53,829 nucleotides of DNA from Bacillus litorisediminis (GCF_022808645.1 NZ_JAKZKT010000030.1:1-53829), one strand, 5' to 3'. Shown: positions 25,864 through 35,648, numbered from the stretch's first letter. Numbers and translations are program-made. The notes: generated by a model not told the origin, from the letters alone.

Positions 25864-25904
25864 TTGTTTATTTGATAGACAAACTAAGTATGCGGTGGTA
25901 GAAT
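25864..25904 (+). promoter_or_regulatory. XylR operator 3 overlapping the xylF promoter
   Basis: The operator TTGTTTATT-N5-GACAAACTA (25864-25886) has TAGACA (25876-25881) as -35, 17 bp before TAGAAT (25899-25904) as -10, the same arrangement as operators 1 and 2. No cre-like match was seen here. Confidence 0.82.
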
Positions 25905-25946
25905 TTAAATGTAAAGGATGAACCAATAAGGGGGAAATAATTTTAT

Positions 25947-27032
25947 ATGCAGAAATGTATGAGCTTACTATCGATGTTATTAATGGTACTTCTATTATTT
26001 ACAGTAGCAGCATGCGGTCAAGATGCTGGTAAGAATCCAGGGACAAGTGACAATAACGCTAACGACGAAGACGGTATTAAAATCGGTCTGTCCGTATCTG
26101 ACTTATCGTTAGAGCGTTGGCAGCATGACCGTGACTTTTTCGTAGCGAAAGCAGAAGAATTAGGAGCAAGCGTACTTGTTCAATCGGCTAACGGAGACGA
26201 AGCGGAGCAGTTATCTCAAATCGAAAATATGATTTCTCAAGGAATTGATGCGCTTGTCATTATTGCCATTAACTCTGATGCTTTAACAACAGTTGTTGAC
26301 CAAGCGAAAGCAGAAGGAATACCGGTACTGGCTTATGACCGTTTAATTAACGGATCAGATGTAGACGCTTACGTATCATTTGATAACGTTCGCGTAGGGG
26401 AAATGCAAGCAGAATACTTGCTAGAGAAAGTTCCTGCAGGAAAATACTTCTTAATGGGTGGTTCTCCAACAGATAACAACGCAAAAATGTTCAGAGAAGG
26501 GCAAATGAACATCATCCAGCCGAAAGTTGACAGCGGTGATATTGAAATTGTAGGTGACCAATGGGTTAAAGGCTGGGACGCAACAGAAGCTTTAAAAATT
26601 ATGGAAAACGCTTTAACAGCAACCAATAACCAAATTGATGCGGTTGTAGCATCTAATGATAGTACGGCTGGAGGAGCAATCCAAGCTCTTCAGGCACAAG
26701 GCTTAGCAGGTAAAGTAGTGATCTCGGGTCAAGATGCTGACTTAGCAGCCGTTCAACGTATTGCTGAAGGGACACAATCAATGACTGTCTACAAACCTAT
26801 TAAAGCAATCGCTGAAAAGAGTGCTGAGGTTGCCGTGGCACTAGCTAAAGGAGAATCCGTAACAGCAGATTCTACTATTCATAATGGTAAAGTCGATGTA
26901 CCATTCATTAAGCTGGATCCGATTAAAGTAGATAAAGAGAATCTTGTGGATACTGTCATTAAAGATGGTTTCCATTCTTATGATGACGTTTACAAAAATG
27001 TTCCGGAAAGCGAACGTCCTCCGCGTCCATAA
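25947..27032 (+). CDS. xylF: D-xylose ABC transporter binding lipoprotein XylF
   Basis: 361-residue periplasmic-binding-like (Peripla_BP_4) lipoprotein with lipobox TVAAC (Cys23). It binds xylose; the mature domain starts IKIGLSVSDLSLERWQHDR, close to XylF of other bacteria (SLERWxxDRD, VIIAINSDAL, AYDRLI). First gene of xylFGH, under operator 3. The hairpin at 27049-27065 after it could raise its mRNA level over the rest of the operon. Start ATG 25947 behind AAGGGGGAA; ATG 25959 is also possible. Confidence 0.94.
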   Translation: MQKCMSLLSMLLMVLLLFTVAACGQDAGKNPGTSDNNANDEDGIKIGLSVSDLSLERWQHDRDFFVAKAEELGASVLVQSANGDEAEQLSQIENMISQGIDALVIIAINSDALTTVVDQAKAEGIPVLAYDRLINGSDVDAYVSFDNVRVGEMQAEYLLEKVPAGKYFLMGGSPTDNNAKMFREGQMNIIQPKVDSGDIEIVGDQWVKGWDATEALKIMENALTATNNQIDAVVASNDSTAGGAIQALQAQGLAGKVVISGQDADLAAVQRIAEGTQSMTVYKPIKAIAEKSAEVAVALAKGESVTADSTIHNGKVDVPFIKLDPIKVDKENLVDTVIKDGFHSYDDVYKNVPESERPPRP

Positions 27033-27048
27033 TACACTTATCATTCAA

Positions 27049-27065
27049 GGGGGGAGTTTCCCCCC
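27049..27065 (+). other. GC-rich intercistronic hairpin in xylFGH
   Basis: GGGGGGA, GTT loop, TCCCCCC. A perfect 7-bp stem with no T run: an RNA stabiliser or processing barrier rather than a terminator. Confidence 0.6.
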
Positions 27066-27109
27066 GCCATCTATAAATATTACCCTCCAGAATTTAGGTG
27101 GTGAATCTA

Positions 27110-28654
27110 ATGACAGAAACGTTCGCACTTGAAATGCAAGGGATTATTAAAGATTTTCCAGGGGTACGTGCGTTAGATAACGTCACATTTTCAGTGCGCA
27201 GAGGGGAAATCCATGCTTTATGCGGTGAAAATGGCGCAGGAAAATCAACATTAATGAAGATATTAAGCGGAGTATATCCATATGGTACTTATAAAGGAAG
27301 CATTTTCATTAACGGAAAAGAAGTTCAGTTTAAATCCATTAAAGAATCCCAAGATGCTGGAGTTGCGATTATTTATCAGGAACTTGCATTAGTAGGGGAA
27401 ATGACCGTTGCTGAAAATCTCTTTTTAAGCCACGACTTGATGAGAGCAAAAGTCATAAACTGGAGTAAAATTTATGCGGAAGCGCAAAAGTGGCTCAATC
27501 AAATTGGTCTGCATATTAATCCGCAAACGAAAGTGAAAGATCTAACGGTTGGAAAACAGCAGCTCATTGAAATCGCAAAAGCTCTTACGAAGAAAGCTGA
27601 TATTTTAATATTAGATGAGCCGACCGCGGCATTAACGGAAAGTGATGTAGAAATTTTAATGAATTTGTTAAAAGACTTACGGGCAAAAGGAGTTACATGT
27701 ATTTATATCTCCCATAAGCTTGGTGAAGTGATGAGATTAGCAGATTCAGTAACAATTTTACGGGACGGAAAAACGATTAGTACAAACTCTATTAAAGAGA
27801 TGTCTGAAGATAAAATTGTTACGAAAATGGTGGGCCGGGAGTTAACAGAGCTATTCCCTTATGAACCTCATCCAATCAGTGAAGAAAATATTTTAGAAGT
27901 AAAAGATTATTCAACGTTTGACCCATATGGAAAGAAGATTATTCATAACGTTTCTTTTTCTTTAAAAAAAGGAGAAATCTTAGGATTTTCAGGCTTAATG
28001 GGTGCCGGAAGATCGGAACTCTTTATAAGTCTCTTTGGAGGATTTAAAGGAAAAAAGATAGGCAAAGTTTTCATAGATGGGAAAGAAACCAACATTACAA
28101 AGCCTGCTGATGCTATTAAAGAAGGATTGGCATACGTATCGGAAGACCGGAAACGATATGGTCTGGTTTTAGGGATGGACATTACAAAAAATACGACATT
28201 AACTGCCTTAAATAAAGTGATGAAATTAAAGGTAATTGATCATGCCTTAGAGATAAAGAGTGCCGAAAGCATGGCTGCAAAAATGAAATTAAAAGCACCA
28301 AGCTTAGAAGCAACCGTTGGAAAGTTGAGTGGAGGAAATCAGCAAAAAATAGTTTTAAGCAAATGGCTCTTAAATAATCCAAAAATCTTAATTTTAGATG
28401 AACCGACACGCGGGATTGATGTGGGTGCAAAATATGAAATCTATAAAATTATGAATGATTTAGTAAAGCAAGGAGTTGGTATTGTTCTGATCTCCTCGGA
28501 GCTTCCAGAAGTAATGGGGATGTCTGATCGTATTCTCGTTATGTCAGAAGGGTCCATTACTGGGGAGTTCTTAAGAGAAGAAGCGACTCAAGAAAAAATT
28601 ATGATGTGTGCGACTGGAGGGAAAACAGGTGAATCATCTGCCGTCAACAGTTAA
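27110..28654 (+). CDS. xylG: Xylose ABC transporter ATPase XylG
   Basis: About 514 residues, a tandem ATPase of the CUT2 class. The first half has Walker A GENGAGKST, Walker B LILDEPTAAL; the second half has the degenerate GLMGAGRSE loop and an intact LSGGNQQK signature with ILDEPTRGIDVG. It energises uptake by XylF/XylH. A GTG at 27098 is open in frame, but AGGTGGTG before the ATG at 27110 suits that start. It overlaps xylH by 26 bp. Confidence 0.94.
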   Translation: MTETFALEMQGIIKDFPGVRALDNVTFSVRRGEIHALCGENGAGKSTLMKILSGVYPYGTYKGSIFINGKEVQFKSIKESQDAGVAIIYQELALVGEMTVAENLFLSHDLMRAKVINWSKIYAEAQKWLNQIGLHINPQTKVKDLTVGKQQLIEIAKALTKKADILILDEPTAALTESDVEILMNLLKDLRAKGVTCIYISHKLGEVMRLADSVTILRDGKTISTNSIKEMSEDKIVTKMVGRELTELFPYEPHPISEENILEVKDYSTFDPYGKKIIHNVSFSLKKGEILGFSGLMGAGRSELFISLFGGFKGKKIGKVFIDGKETNITKPADAIKEGLAYVSEDRKRYGLVLGMDITKNTTLTALNKVMKLKVIDHALEIKSAESMAAKMKLKAPSLEATVGKLSGGNQQKIVLSKWLLNNPKILILDEPTRGIDVGAKYEIYKIMNDLVKQGVGIVLISSELPEVMGMSDRILVMSEGSITGEFLREEATQEKIMMCATGGKTGESSAVNS

Positions 28655-29795
28655 TACAAACGCACAAGAAGAAAAGGGATTAAGCTTTAAACTCGATATA
28701 CAATCATACACATTAATTATTGCACTGGTTTTAATCGCAGTTATTTTTAGCGTTTTTACCGGCGGCGAGTTTCTATCTTCCCGTAATATCTCGAACCTAT
28801 TTACGCAAATGTCTGTCATTGCGGTTTTAGCGATTGGGATGACGCTTGTGATTGTAGCTGGACATATCGACTTGTCCATTGGATCGCTTGTTGGATTAAC
28901 AGGCGGAATTGCCGCGATATTACATGTTTGGTATGGTTGGAACACTTTTTTAGTAGTCATTGCCGCCATTGTGATCGGTGCACTATTTGGCTTATGGCAA
29001 GGATGGTGGGTCGCGTATCGTGCCGTACCTGCCTTTATAGTCACTCTTGGCGGAATGCTTATATTCCGAGGGATTTTAATCGGATTTAGTAAAGGGCAAA
29101 CGGTTGCTCCGATGAGTGAAAGTTTCAAACAAATTGGAAACAGCTATCTTCCTTATGGAATAGGATATTTGTTAGCGATTGTCAGTATTGTACTTCTTAT
29201 CTTTTGGACGAATCGAAATCGTTCGAAACGGAAAAGTATGGGATTACTTGTTTCAAATGCAACGATTGACTATGGAAAAGTTACATTATATTCCTTTTTC
29301 ATTCTACTCATTACGTATATGTTAAATCGTTATTTTGGATTACCAGTACCGTTTTTAATTGTTATTTTAATTGCTGCTATCTTTATTTTTGTTTCAAATA
29401 AAACTGCTTTTGGCCGTTATATCTATGCGATCGGCGGCAACCAAGAAGCAGCAGCTCTATCTGGAATCAATATTAAACGTAATACACTTTGGGTGTTTAT
29501 TACGATGGGTGGACTTGCTGGAGTTGCAGGAGTGTTACTCACAAGCCGTCTGAATGCTGCGACAGTTAGTGCTGGTAACATGTACGAGCTCGATGCGATT
29601 GCGGCATGTGTAATCGGCGGTACGAGCTTAATTGGTGGTAAAGGCCGTATCTTCGGTGCGTTAATTGGTGCTCTAATAATGGCAAGTATCGATAACGGTA
29701 TGAGTATGATGAACATCGAAACATTCTGGCAGTACATTGTAAAAGGTTCAATTTTAATTATAGCTGTATGGATTGATATTTCTAACAAGAAATAA
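28629..29795 (+). CDS. xylH: Xylose ABC transporter permease XylH
   Basis: About 388 residues with eight to ten membrane segments of the BPD_transp_2 family: SVIAVLAIGMTLVIVAGHID, DLSIGSLVGLTGG, the GRYIYAIGGNQEAAALSGI loop, and ELDAIAACVIGGTSLIGGKG. GGAGGG seven bases before the GTG at 28629 favours it over the GTG at 28608. The gene starts inside xylG, so translation is coupled. Confidence 0.94.
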   Translation: MNHLPSTVNTNAQEEKGLSFKLDIQSYTLIIALVLIAVIFSVFTGGEFLSSRNISNLFTQMSVIAVLAIGMTLVIVAGHIDLSIGSLVGLTGGIAAILHVWYGWNTFLVVIAAIVIGALFGLWQGWWVAYRAVPAFIVTLGGMLIFRGILIGFSKGQTVAPMSESFKQIGNSYLPYGIGYLLAIVSIVLLIFWTNRNRSKRKSMGLLVSNATIDYGKVTLYSFFILLITYMLNRYFGLPVPFLIVILIAAIFIFVSNKTAFGRYIYAIGGNQEAAALSGINIKRNTLWVFITMGGLAGVAGVLLTSRLNAATVSAGNMYELDAIAACVIGGTSLIGGKGRIFGALIGALIMASIDNGMSMMNIETFWQYIVKGSILIIAVWIDISNKK

Positions 29796-29825
29796 ATAGA
29801 TTCAAAGATTAAGGGAGGATAAAAA

Positions 29826-31160
29826 ATGGCAACCAAAACACAGTATTTTCAAAATGTAAATCAAATCAAATATGAAGGTCCGAAATCGACCAATCCCTTT
29901 GCCTTTAAATATTACAATCCGGAAGAAGTAGTAGCCGGAAAGACTATGGAAGAGCTTCTTCGCTTCAGTGTTGCTTACTGGCACACATTTACGATGGATG
30001 GAACAGATCCTTTCGGTATCGGCACCATGCTTCGCCCGTGGGATAAATTTTCTGGAATGGACTTAGCAAAGGCACGGGTAGAGGCAGCTTTTGAGTTGTT
30101 TGAAAAATTAAATGTGCCATTCTTCTGCTTCCATGATGTCGATATCGCTCCAGAAGGAAATACTTTGAGTGAAACGTATAAAAACTTAGATGAAATTGTT
30201 GCGATGATTAAGGAATATATGGCAACTAGTAAAACAAAGCTTCTTTGGAATACAGCGAATATGTTCTCTCACCCTCGCTTTGTTCACGGAGCAGCAACTT
30301 CTGTCAATGCAGATGTATTTGCATATGCAGCAGCGAAAGTTAAAAAAGGTTTGGAAATCGGGAAAGAACTGGGTGCTGAAAACTACGTATTCTGGGGCGG
30401 ACGTGAAGGGTATGAAACATTGCTCAATACAGATATGAAGCTTGAGCTTGATAATTTAGGCCGCTTCTTCCATCTAGCCGTTGATTATGCAAAAGAAATC
30501 GGGTTTAATGGCCAATTCTTAATCGAACCGAAGCCGAAAGAGCCAACGAAGCATCAGTATGATTTTGATGTAGCCACTGGAATGGCGTTCTTACAAAATT
30601 ATGGCCTAAAAGATTACTTTAAATTTAATATTGAAGCTAACCATGCGACACTGGCAGGACATACGTTTGAGCATGAGCTGCGCACTGCAAGAATTAACGG
30701 TATGTTGGGATCAGTTGATGCAAACCAAGGCGACCCGCTATTAGGCTGGGATACAGATGAATTCCCGACAGATTTATACTCTACAACGCTCGCCATGTAT
30801 GAAATTCTTCAAAATGGCGGATTAGGTAAAGGCGGACTCAACTTCGATGCAAAAGTAAGAAGAGGATCGTTTGAACCGGAAGATCTTTTCCACGCTCACA
30901 TTGCTGGAATGGACAGCTTTGCGGTTGGCTTAAAAGTAGCACAAAAGCTAATTGAAGATCGAGTAATTGAAGACTTTGTCGAAGAGCGCTACTCCAGCTT
31001 CACTCATGGAATTGGAAAAGACATTGTTGAAGGGAAGACCAATCTTCAACAGCTAGAAGAGTATGCTCTGCAGCTTGGTGAAATCAAGAATCGTTCCGGA
31101 CGAACTGAGCGTCTTAAATCTATTATTAACCAATATCTATTAACCGTTGTTTCTGAATAA
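29826..31160 (+). CDS. xylA: Xylose isomerase
   Basis: 444 residues, normal length. Converts D-xylose to D-xylulose in the cytoplasm using two divalent metals. Motifs: [12 protein letters not shown] with the catalytic His, [12 protein letters not shown], the metal-binding [15 protein letters not shown], and [14 protein letters not shown] precedes the ATG; it is 30 bp after xylH, so transport and isomerisation are one operon. A hairpin follows before xylB. Confidence 0.97.
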   Translation: MATKTQYFQNVNQIKYEGPKSTNPFAFKYYNPEEVVAGKTMEELLRFSVAYWHTFTMDGTDPFGIGTMLRPWDKFSGMDLAKARVEAAFELFEKLNVPFFCFHDVDIAPEGNTLSETYKNLDEIVAMIKEYMATSKTKLLWNTANMFSHPRFVHGAATSVNADVFAYAAAKVKKGLEIGKELGAENYVFWGGREGYETLLNTDMKLELDNLGRFFHLAVDYAKEIGFNGQFLIEPKPKEPTKHQYDFDVATGMAFLQNYGLKDYFKFNIEANHATLAGHTFEHELRTARINGMLGSVDANQGDPLLGWDTDEFPTDLYSTTLAMYEILQNGGLGKGGLNFDAKVRRGSFEPEDLFHAHIAGMDSFAVGLKVAQKLIEDRVIEDFVEERYSSFTHGIGKDIVEGKTNLQQLEEYALQLGEIKNRSGRTERLKSIINQYLLTVVSE

Positions 31161-31173
31161 ATTTGATTAAATG

Positions 31174-31202
31174 AAGGATGTACCTATGGTATATCCTTTT
31201 AT
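31174..31202 (+). terminator. Hairpin between xylA and xylB
   Basis: AAGGATGTACC pairs with GGTATATCCTT (one mismatch) around TAT, followed by TTATTTA. It is a moderate terminator that would lower xylB relative to xylA. Confidence 0.7.
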
Positions 31203-31272
31203 TTACAAATTATGTAAGTATAAAATTTTAGCAAAGAAGTAAATTAGACGCAGTTTAAAGGGAGTAATGGAT

Positions 31273-32772
31273 ATGAAATATGTGATCGGGATTGACCTGG
31301 GTACGAGTGCGGTCAAGGTGCTATTAGTGGATCAAAAGGGTTCTGTATGTCAAGAAGTTTCAAAATCCTACCCGCTGATTCATAAGCAATCAGGTTATAG
31401 CGAACAAGATCCGTCTGAATGGGTCGAGAAAACGGCGGAAGCACTAACAGAACTTGTCAAGAATTTTGATGGGGATGTTACCGCGATTGAGGGCATTAGT
31501 TTTTCGGGACAAATGCACGGATTAGTATTACTGGATGAAAATCACAAGGTTTTAAGGAATGCGATTCTTTGGAACGATACCCGTACAACGAAACAATGTA
31601 AAGACATTTACGAGACAGCAGGTGAGAAGAGGCTACTTGAGATAACGAAAAATCCTGCGCTTGAAGGTTTTACATTACCGAAGATTCTTTGGGTAAAAGA
31701 GCATGAAAGAGACATTTTTGAAAAGGCATCTGTTTTCTTGCTGCCAAAAGATTATTTGCGTTTCGCCATGACAGGTGCCATTCATAGTGAGTACTCCGAT
31801 GCAGCAGGAACTTTATTATTAAATGTGAGTAAAAAAGCATGGAGCGATGAGCTTTGCCAGTTGTTCGGAATTGACATTCGTTTATGTCCGCCGCTGGTCG
31901 CGTCCCACGAATTTGTAGGAACGATTACTTCTGCTTTTGCGAAAAGAACCGGATTATCTGAGACAACAAAAGTATTTGCAGGAGGAGCGGATAATGCCTG
32001 CGGGGCAATTGGTTCAGGGATTTTATCGCAAGGAAAAACGTTATGCAGCATTGGAACCTCTGGTGTGATTCTTTCTTATGAAGAGAGCGGCGACCGGGAT
32101 TTTCAAGGGAAGGTTCATTATTTTAATCACGGTGAAGAGAATGCCTACTATACAATGGGAGTGACCCTTTCTGCAGGGTATTCTTTAAGCTGGTTTAAAG
32201 ATGTTTTTGCAGCTAATGAAGATTATGTAAGTTTACTTGATGGCGTTGAGCGTGTGCCAGCAGGTTCGAACGGATTAATGTTCACGCCGTATTTAGTTGG
32301 TGAACGTACGCCCCATGCCGATTCGGTCATTCGAGGCAGTTTTATCGGAATGGATGCATCTCATACTAAAAAAGATTTCGTTAGGGCGGTTTTAGAAGGA
32401 ATAACATTCTCCCTTCACGAATCCATTCATATTTTCAGAGAGAACGGGAAGAAAATCGATACAATTGTTTCGATTGGCGGTGGTGCCAAAAATGAAGCCT
32501 GGCTGCAAATGCAGGCGGATATTTTCGATGCAAAGATTGTAAAGCTAGCGAATGAACAAGGGCCGTCAATTGGGGCAGCGATGCTTGCGGCAGTTGGAAC
32601 TGGCTGGTTCGCTTCGTTAAAAGAATGTGCCGATGTTTTTGTGAAGGAAGCGAAAACAATCGAGCCCGTGAAAGAAAATGTTGAAAAATATCGTGAATTA
32701 TTTATGGTTTATCAGCTAGTGTATCGATCCACCCAAGAATTAAATGAAAAACTGCAGTCTTTTAGAAATTAA
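31273..32772 (+). CDS. xylB: Xylulokinase
   Basis: About 499-residue FGGY kinase phosphorylating D-xylulose for the pentose phosphate pathway. Motifs: IGIDLGTSAVK, GISFSGQMHGLVLLD, ILWNDTRT, GGADNACGAIGSG, CSIGTSGVILS and VSIGGGAKNEAWLQMQADIF; the protein is collinear with B. subtilis XylB. The ATG at 31273 is spaced better from GGGAG than the one at 31267. It lies 112 bp after xylA past a hairpin, probably by readthrough. Confidence 0.96.
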   Translation: MKYVIGIDLGTSAVKVLLVDQKGSVCQEVSKSYPLIHKQSGYSEQDPSEWVEKTAEALTELVKNFDGDVTAIEGISFSGQMHGLVLLDENHKVLRNAILWNDTRTTKQCKDIYETAGEKRLLEITKNPALEGFTLPKILWVKEHERDIFEKASVFLLPKDYLRFAMTGAIHSEYSDAAGTLLLNVSKKAWSDELCQLFGIDIRLCPPLVASHEFVGTITSAFAKRTGLSETTKVFAGGADNACGAIGSGILSQGKTLCSIGTSGVILSYEESGDRDFQGKVHYFNHGEENAYYTMGVTLSAGYSLSWFKDVFAANEDYVSLLDGVERVPAGSNGLMFTPYLVGERTPHADSVIRGSFIGMDASHTKKDFVRAVLEGITFSLHESIHIFRENGKKIDTIVSIGGGAKNEAWLQMQADIFDAKIVKLANEQGPSIGAAMLAAVGTGWFASLKECADVFVKEAKTIEPVKENVEKYRELFMVYQLVYRSTQELNEKLQSFRN

Positions 32773-32792
32773 TTCGGATGGGAGGAAGCATT

Positions 32793-33782
32793 GTGAAAAA
32801 AGTGCGCTGGGGTATTTTAAGCACAGCTAATATTGGCAGAACACAATTAATTCCTGCTATTTTCCGGGCGGCAAACGCAGAAGCAGCGGCTATTGCAAGC
32901 CGCGGAAGCAAGGTGTACGGAGCAGCAGAGGAACTCGGAATTCCAAAAGCTTATGAAAGCTACGATGATTTATTAGAGGATCCGGAAGTTGATGCGGTCT
33001 ATATTCCACTGCCAAATCATTTGCACAAAGAATGGGTGATAAAGGCAGCCAGGAAGGGAAAGCATGTTCTTTGTGAAAAACCATTAGCACTAGATGCAGC
33101 AGAAGCAGAAGAAATCGTACAGGTTACAAAAGAATGCAGAGTGAAGTTTATGGAAGCTTTCATGTATCAGCTTCATCCGCAACATGACCGAGTTCGCGAA
33201 ATCATAAGATCAGGTGAGATTGGAGATGTAAAGTTATTCAAATCAAGCCACTCTTTTAATCTTGCTAATCAAGATGATATTCGTTTGAAAAAGGAAATGG
33301 GCGGCGGGGCCATGTATGATGTTGGCTGCTACTCTATTCATGCAATTCGGCATGTACTCTGCAGTGAACCGATTGAAGTGTTCGCAGGCGCTGAACTTGA
33401 TCCGAAAACAGGTGTAGATCTTTCTTCATTTATCCATGTTAAAATGGAAAACGGGGTGACGGGGTTGTTTGATTGCAGCTTCGAAATGACAGGACGAAAC
33501 GAATATGAAGTGGTCGGTACAAAAGGAACGATTAAAGTACCTTACGCCTTCCGTCCAGACAGAAACGGTCATATTGGTCACGTAGTAGTTACAACTAATT
33601 TTGGAGAGCGTATCGAAAAAATCGAAGGTGATATCTACAAACTGGAAGTCGAACACTTCTCCCAATCAGTTATCAATGATACATCCCTTATTTACCCAGG
33701 TTCAGAATCTATTAAAAATATGCGTGTCATCGAAGCATGTTACCAATCGATTGAAAGCGGATGTTCTGTAAAGTTGAAATAA
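32793..33782 (+). CDS. Gfo/Idh/MocA family NAD(P)-dependent oxidoreductase
   Basis: 329 residues: N-terminal Rossmann fold (WGILSTANIGRTQLIPA), the EKP motif of the family (HVLCEKPLALDA) and the C-terminal GFO_IDH_MocA domain with GGGAMYDVGCYSIHAIRHV. Members oxidise or reduce sugars such as glucose or xylose. The location after xylB suggests a xylose or xylo-oligosaccharide derivative (inference). GGGAGG seven bases before the GTG at 32793 decides the start over the ATG at 32778. Confidence 0.92.
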   Translation: MKKVRWGILSTANIGRTQLIPAIFRAANAEAAAIASRGSKVYGAAEELGIPKAYESYDDLLEDPEVDAVYIPLPNHLHKEWVIKAARKGKHVLCEKPLALDAAEAEEIVQVTKECRVKFMEAFMYQLHPQHDRVREIIRSGEIGDVKLFKSSHSFNLANQDDIRLKKEMGGGAMYDVGCYSIHAIRHVLCSEPIEVFAGAELDPKTGVDLSSFIHVKMENGVTGLFDCSFEMTGRNEYEVVGTKGTIKVPYAFRPDRNGHIGHVVVTTNFGERIEKIEGDIYKLEVEHFSQSVINDTSLIYPGSESIKNMRVIEACYQSIESGCSVKLK

Positions 33783-33800
33783 ATGAATATGAACATGAGC

Positions 33801-33831
33801 AAACCAGTTTCCTAGTGAGGGAAGCTGGTTT
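33801..33831 (+). terminator. Terminator after the xylose cluster
   Basis: AAACCAGTTTCC pairs with GGGAAGCTGGTTT across a 6-nt loop with one mismatch; the T run is short (TTTATT). Confidence 0.65.
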
Positions 33832-33897
33832 ATTAAATCTGCATTGTCAAACTAAAAATATAAGTTTGTTATGGATATGGTATTCCTTAAATTGGCT

Positions 33898-33927
33898 TTG
33901 ACAGAACAGCATTTTGCTTTTTATACT
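33898..33927 (+). promoter_or_regulatory. Sigma-A-like promoter upstream of the LysM-CAP gene
   Basis: TTGACA (33898-33903), 18-bp spacer, TATACT (33922-33927). The next gene starts at 34236, leaving about 300 nt of leader in which I see no gene and no known riboswitch. A second, closer promoter is possible. This accounts for the gene-free stretch 33832-34235. Confidence 0.5.
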
Positions 33928-34235
33928 TAAGGAAATGGAAAAATTCTTACAATAATGAAAACTTTTTTAATAGAAAATGATAAAAGCTAGAATAAAAAAA
34001 GTTTTCATTTTTGGGAAGTGGGCATTCCGTTAATCCGCTTTCGACATAGCAGTGGATGGAATGGAAAAATGGTATAGATAGCGGGGCGATACATAATAGG
34101 GAGATTTAAGTTTCAGCAGCATTTTAATGAAAAGAAATTGTTTCAGTCAGAAATTGATAGTTTAATAGACCTCTCAATTTTTGAATTAGCATTTTGAAAA
34201 ACAACATGACCTAGAAAACAACGGAGGATTTCAAA

Positions 34236-34907
34236 ATGAAAAAATTAGTAAAAATAGTTGCAGCAAGTGTTTTAACATTATCTTTGTTCAGCGGTTCGGT
34301 AAGCGCAATGACCATGTATAATCAGCCGCCTTTTGAAGCATATAAAGTGTCCAAGGGAGATACTTTCTGGTTTATTGCTAAACGGTACGGGCTTAATTAT
34401 CAGGAACTAATGAGATTAAATCCAAATGTGAATCCATATAATATGCAAGTTGGCTCCATTATTCGGTTAAAGTCTGCTTCTTATTCTAATACTACTGCTT
34501 CCACTTCTGTAAGTGTTGGAAGCATGACAGTCAGCAGCTACGAAAAACAGGTGGTTGACTTAGTGAATCAAGAAAGAGCAAGAGCTGGATTACCTTCATT
34601 AAAATTGAATGCTGAACTCTCTCGTGTTGCAAGATATAAATCTCAAGATATGCGCGATCGAAGATATTTCGATCATAACAGTCCAACTTACGGTTCTCCT
34701 TTTACGATGATGAGAAACTTTGGAATCTCATATCGCTCTGCTGGAGAGAATATTGCATATGGCCAAAGAACACCTCAGGAAGTTGTAAATGCTTGGATGA
34801 ATAGTGCTGGCCACAGAGCCAATATATTAAACTCAAGCTTTACTGATATCGGTGTCGGATATGTAGCAGATGGGAACTACTGGACGCAAATGTTCATAGG
34901 AAGATAA
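34236..34907 (+). CDS. Secreted LysM and CAP (SCP) domain protein
   Basis: 223 residues: signal peptide (about 1-24, ending SVSA), one LysM peptidoglycan-binding domain (about 34-78: VSKGDTFWFIAKRYG, LNPNVNPYNMQVGSIIRL), a Ser/Thr linker and a CAP domain (about 105-223) with VVDLVNQERARAGLPSL, FDHNSPTYGSPF, SAGENIAYGQ and WMNSAGHRANIL. This is the layout of YkwD-like and spore-coat-associated proteins of Bacillus. It acts in the wall or spore cortex; the activity is not established. CGGAGG precedes the ATG. Confidence 0.93.
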   Translation: MKKLVKIVAASVLTLSLFSGSVSAMTMYNQPPFEAYKVSKGDTFWFIAKRYGLNYQELMRLNPNVNPYNMQVGSIIRLKSASYSNTTASTSVSVGSMTVSSYEKQVVDLVNQERARAGLPSLKLNAELSRVARYKSQDMRDRRYFDHNSPTYGSPFTMMRNFGISYRSAGENIAYGQRTPQEVVNAWMNSAGHRANILNSSFTDIGVGYVADGNYWTQMFIGR

Positions 34908-34908
34908 G

Positions 34909-34936
34909 GCATGGATGATTCCATGTCTTTTTTTTA
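34909..34936 (+). terminator. Terminator of the LysM-CAP gene
   Basis: GCATGGA and TCCATGTC pair around TGAT and run into eight T. Confidence 0.8.
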
Positions 34937-34937
34937 T

Positions 34938-35453
34938 TTAAATTTGAAACGATTGATTTTCAATCACAATCACCGTTTGCTCATGCTTTTCATGAGCGAT
35001 TTTCTTTGTTTGTTCAACTAATTGGTAAATGTGCTGACTGCAAATTTGAGCACCCTTAACCAGCAATGGTACTCCAATTGAATCAATGCCAAGTTCTCTT
35101 GACAAAAAACCGCCAATCGTCATGGGGAGCGGAACTGTAGGTGAAGTGTTAGAAAAAATGATCCTTTCTTCAAAATTAAATTTTTCTTGCAATAATAAGG
35201 ACATATTTTTAAGAGCAGGTACCACATATTTATTCGACCTGCGTCCGATGGTATAAACGGGGTGTCCTTCCTCGTCATTCCCATGAAAAATGAGCTTCCC
35301 CGCATCTTGTTTGTTTAATTTATTAAAATAAGGAATAGATAAAATTTCTTCTTTGCTCAAAATTTTCGAAGAGGGAAGCAAAATCTTTAAATGATAAGCG
35401 GCTGCCATAGAAGTCGTATGAGTACCGCCAAAATCATGGTAAATATAAATCAT
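34938..35453 (-). CDS. DUF3189 family protein
   Basis: 171 residues from MIYIYHDFGGTHTTSMAAAYH, the hallmark start of DUF3189, a Bacillales family of unknown function linked to sporulating species. Further motifs are KLIFHGNDEEGHPVYTIGR and GGFLSRELGIDSIGVPLLVKG. The frame is open to 35468, but GAGG seven bases ahead of the ATG at 35453 fixes the start. Converges on the LysM-CAP gene. Confidence 0.85.
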   Translation of the reverse strand: MIYIYHDFGGTHTTSMAAAYHLKILLPSSKILSKEEILSIPYFNKLNKQDAGKLIFHGNDEEGHPVYTIGRRSNKYVVPALKNMSLLLQEKFNFEERIIFSNTSPTVPLPMTIGGFLSRELGIDSIGVPLLVKGAQICSQHIYQLVEQTKKIAHEKHEQTVIVIENQSFQI

Positions 35454-35532
35454 AGGGATTCCTCGCAATTATTATGACTAACCTCTGGAGATTTTTGAAA
35501 TCGTTTGCAACTAGGCAACTCTATAAAACCAT

Positions 35533-35557
35533 CACACTCAGTGTGTTTATTTTTTTA
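35533..35557 (+). terminator. Possible terminator hairpin in a gene-free stretch
   Basis: CACAC, TCA, GTGTG followed by TTTATTTTTTT. It has plus-strand orientation, though no plus-strand gene is nearby, so its role is unclear. Confidence 0.35.
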
Positions 35558-35648
35558 TAAATATCGATTTTTATACCTGAACGTCTTCCATTTCCAAAAA
35601 GAGCGTACGAAATTCAGGCAGATAACTCACGCTATTTAACATGCTCTT

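Noticed and set aside
33928-34235. A c-di-AMP or other riboswitch in the long leader of the LysM-CAP gene.
   Set aside because: None of the conserved core motifs of the riboswitches I know could be found; only a plausible promoter is visible.
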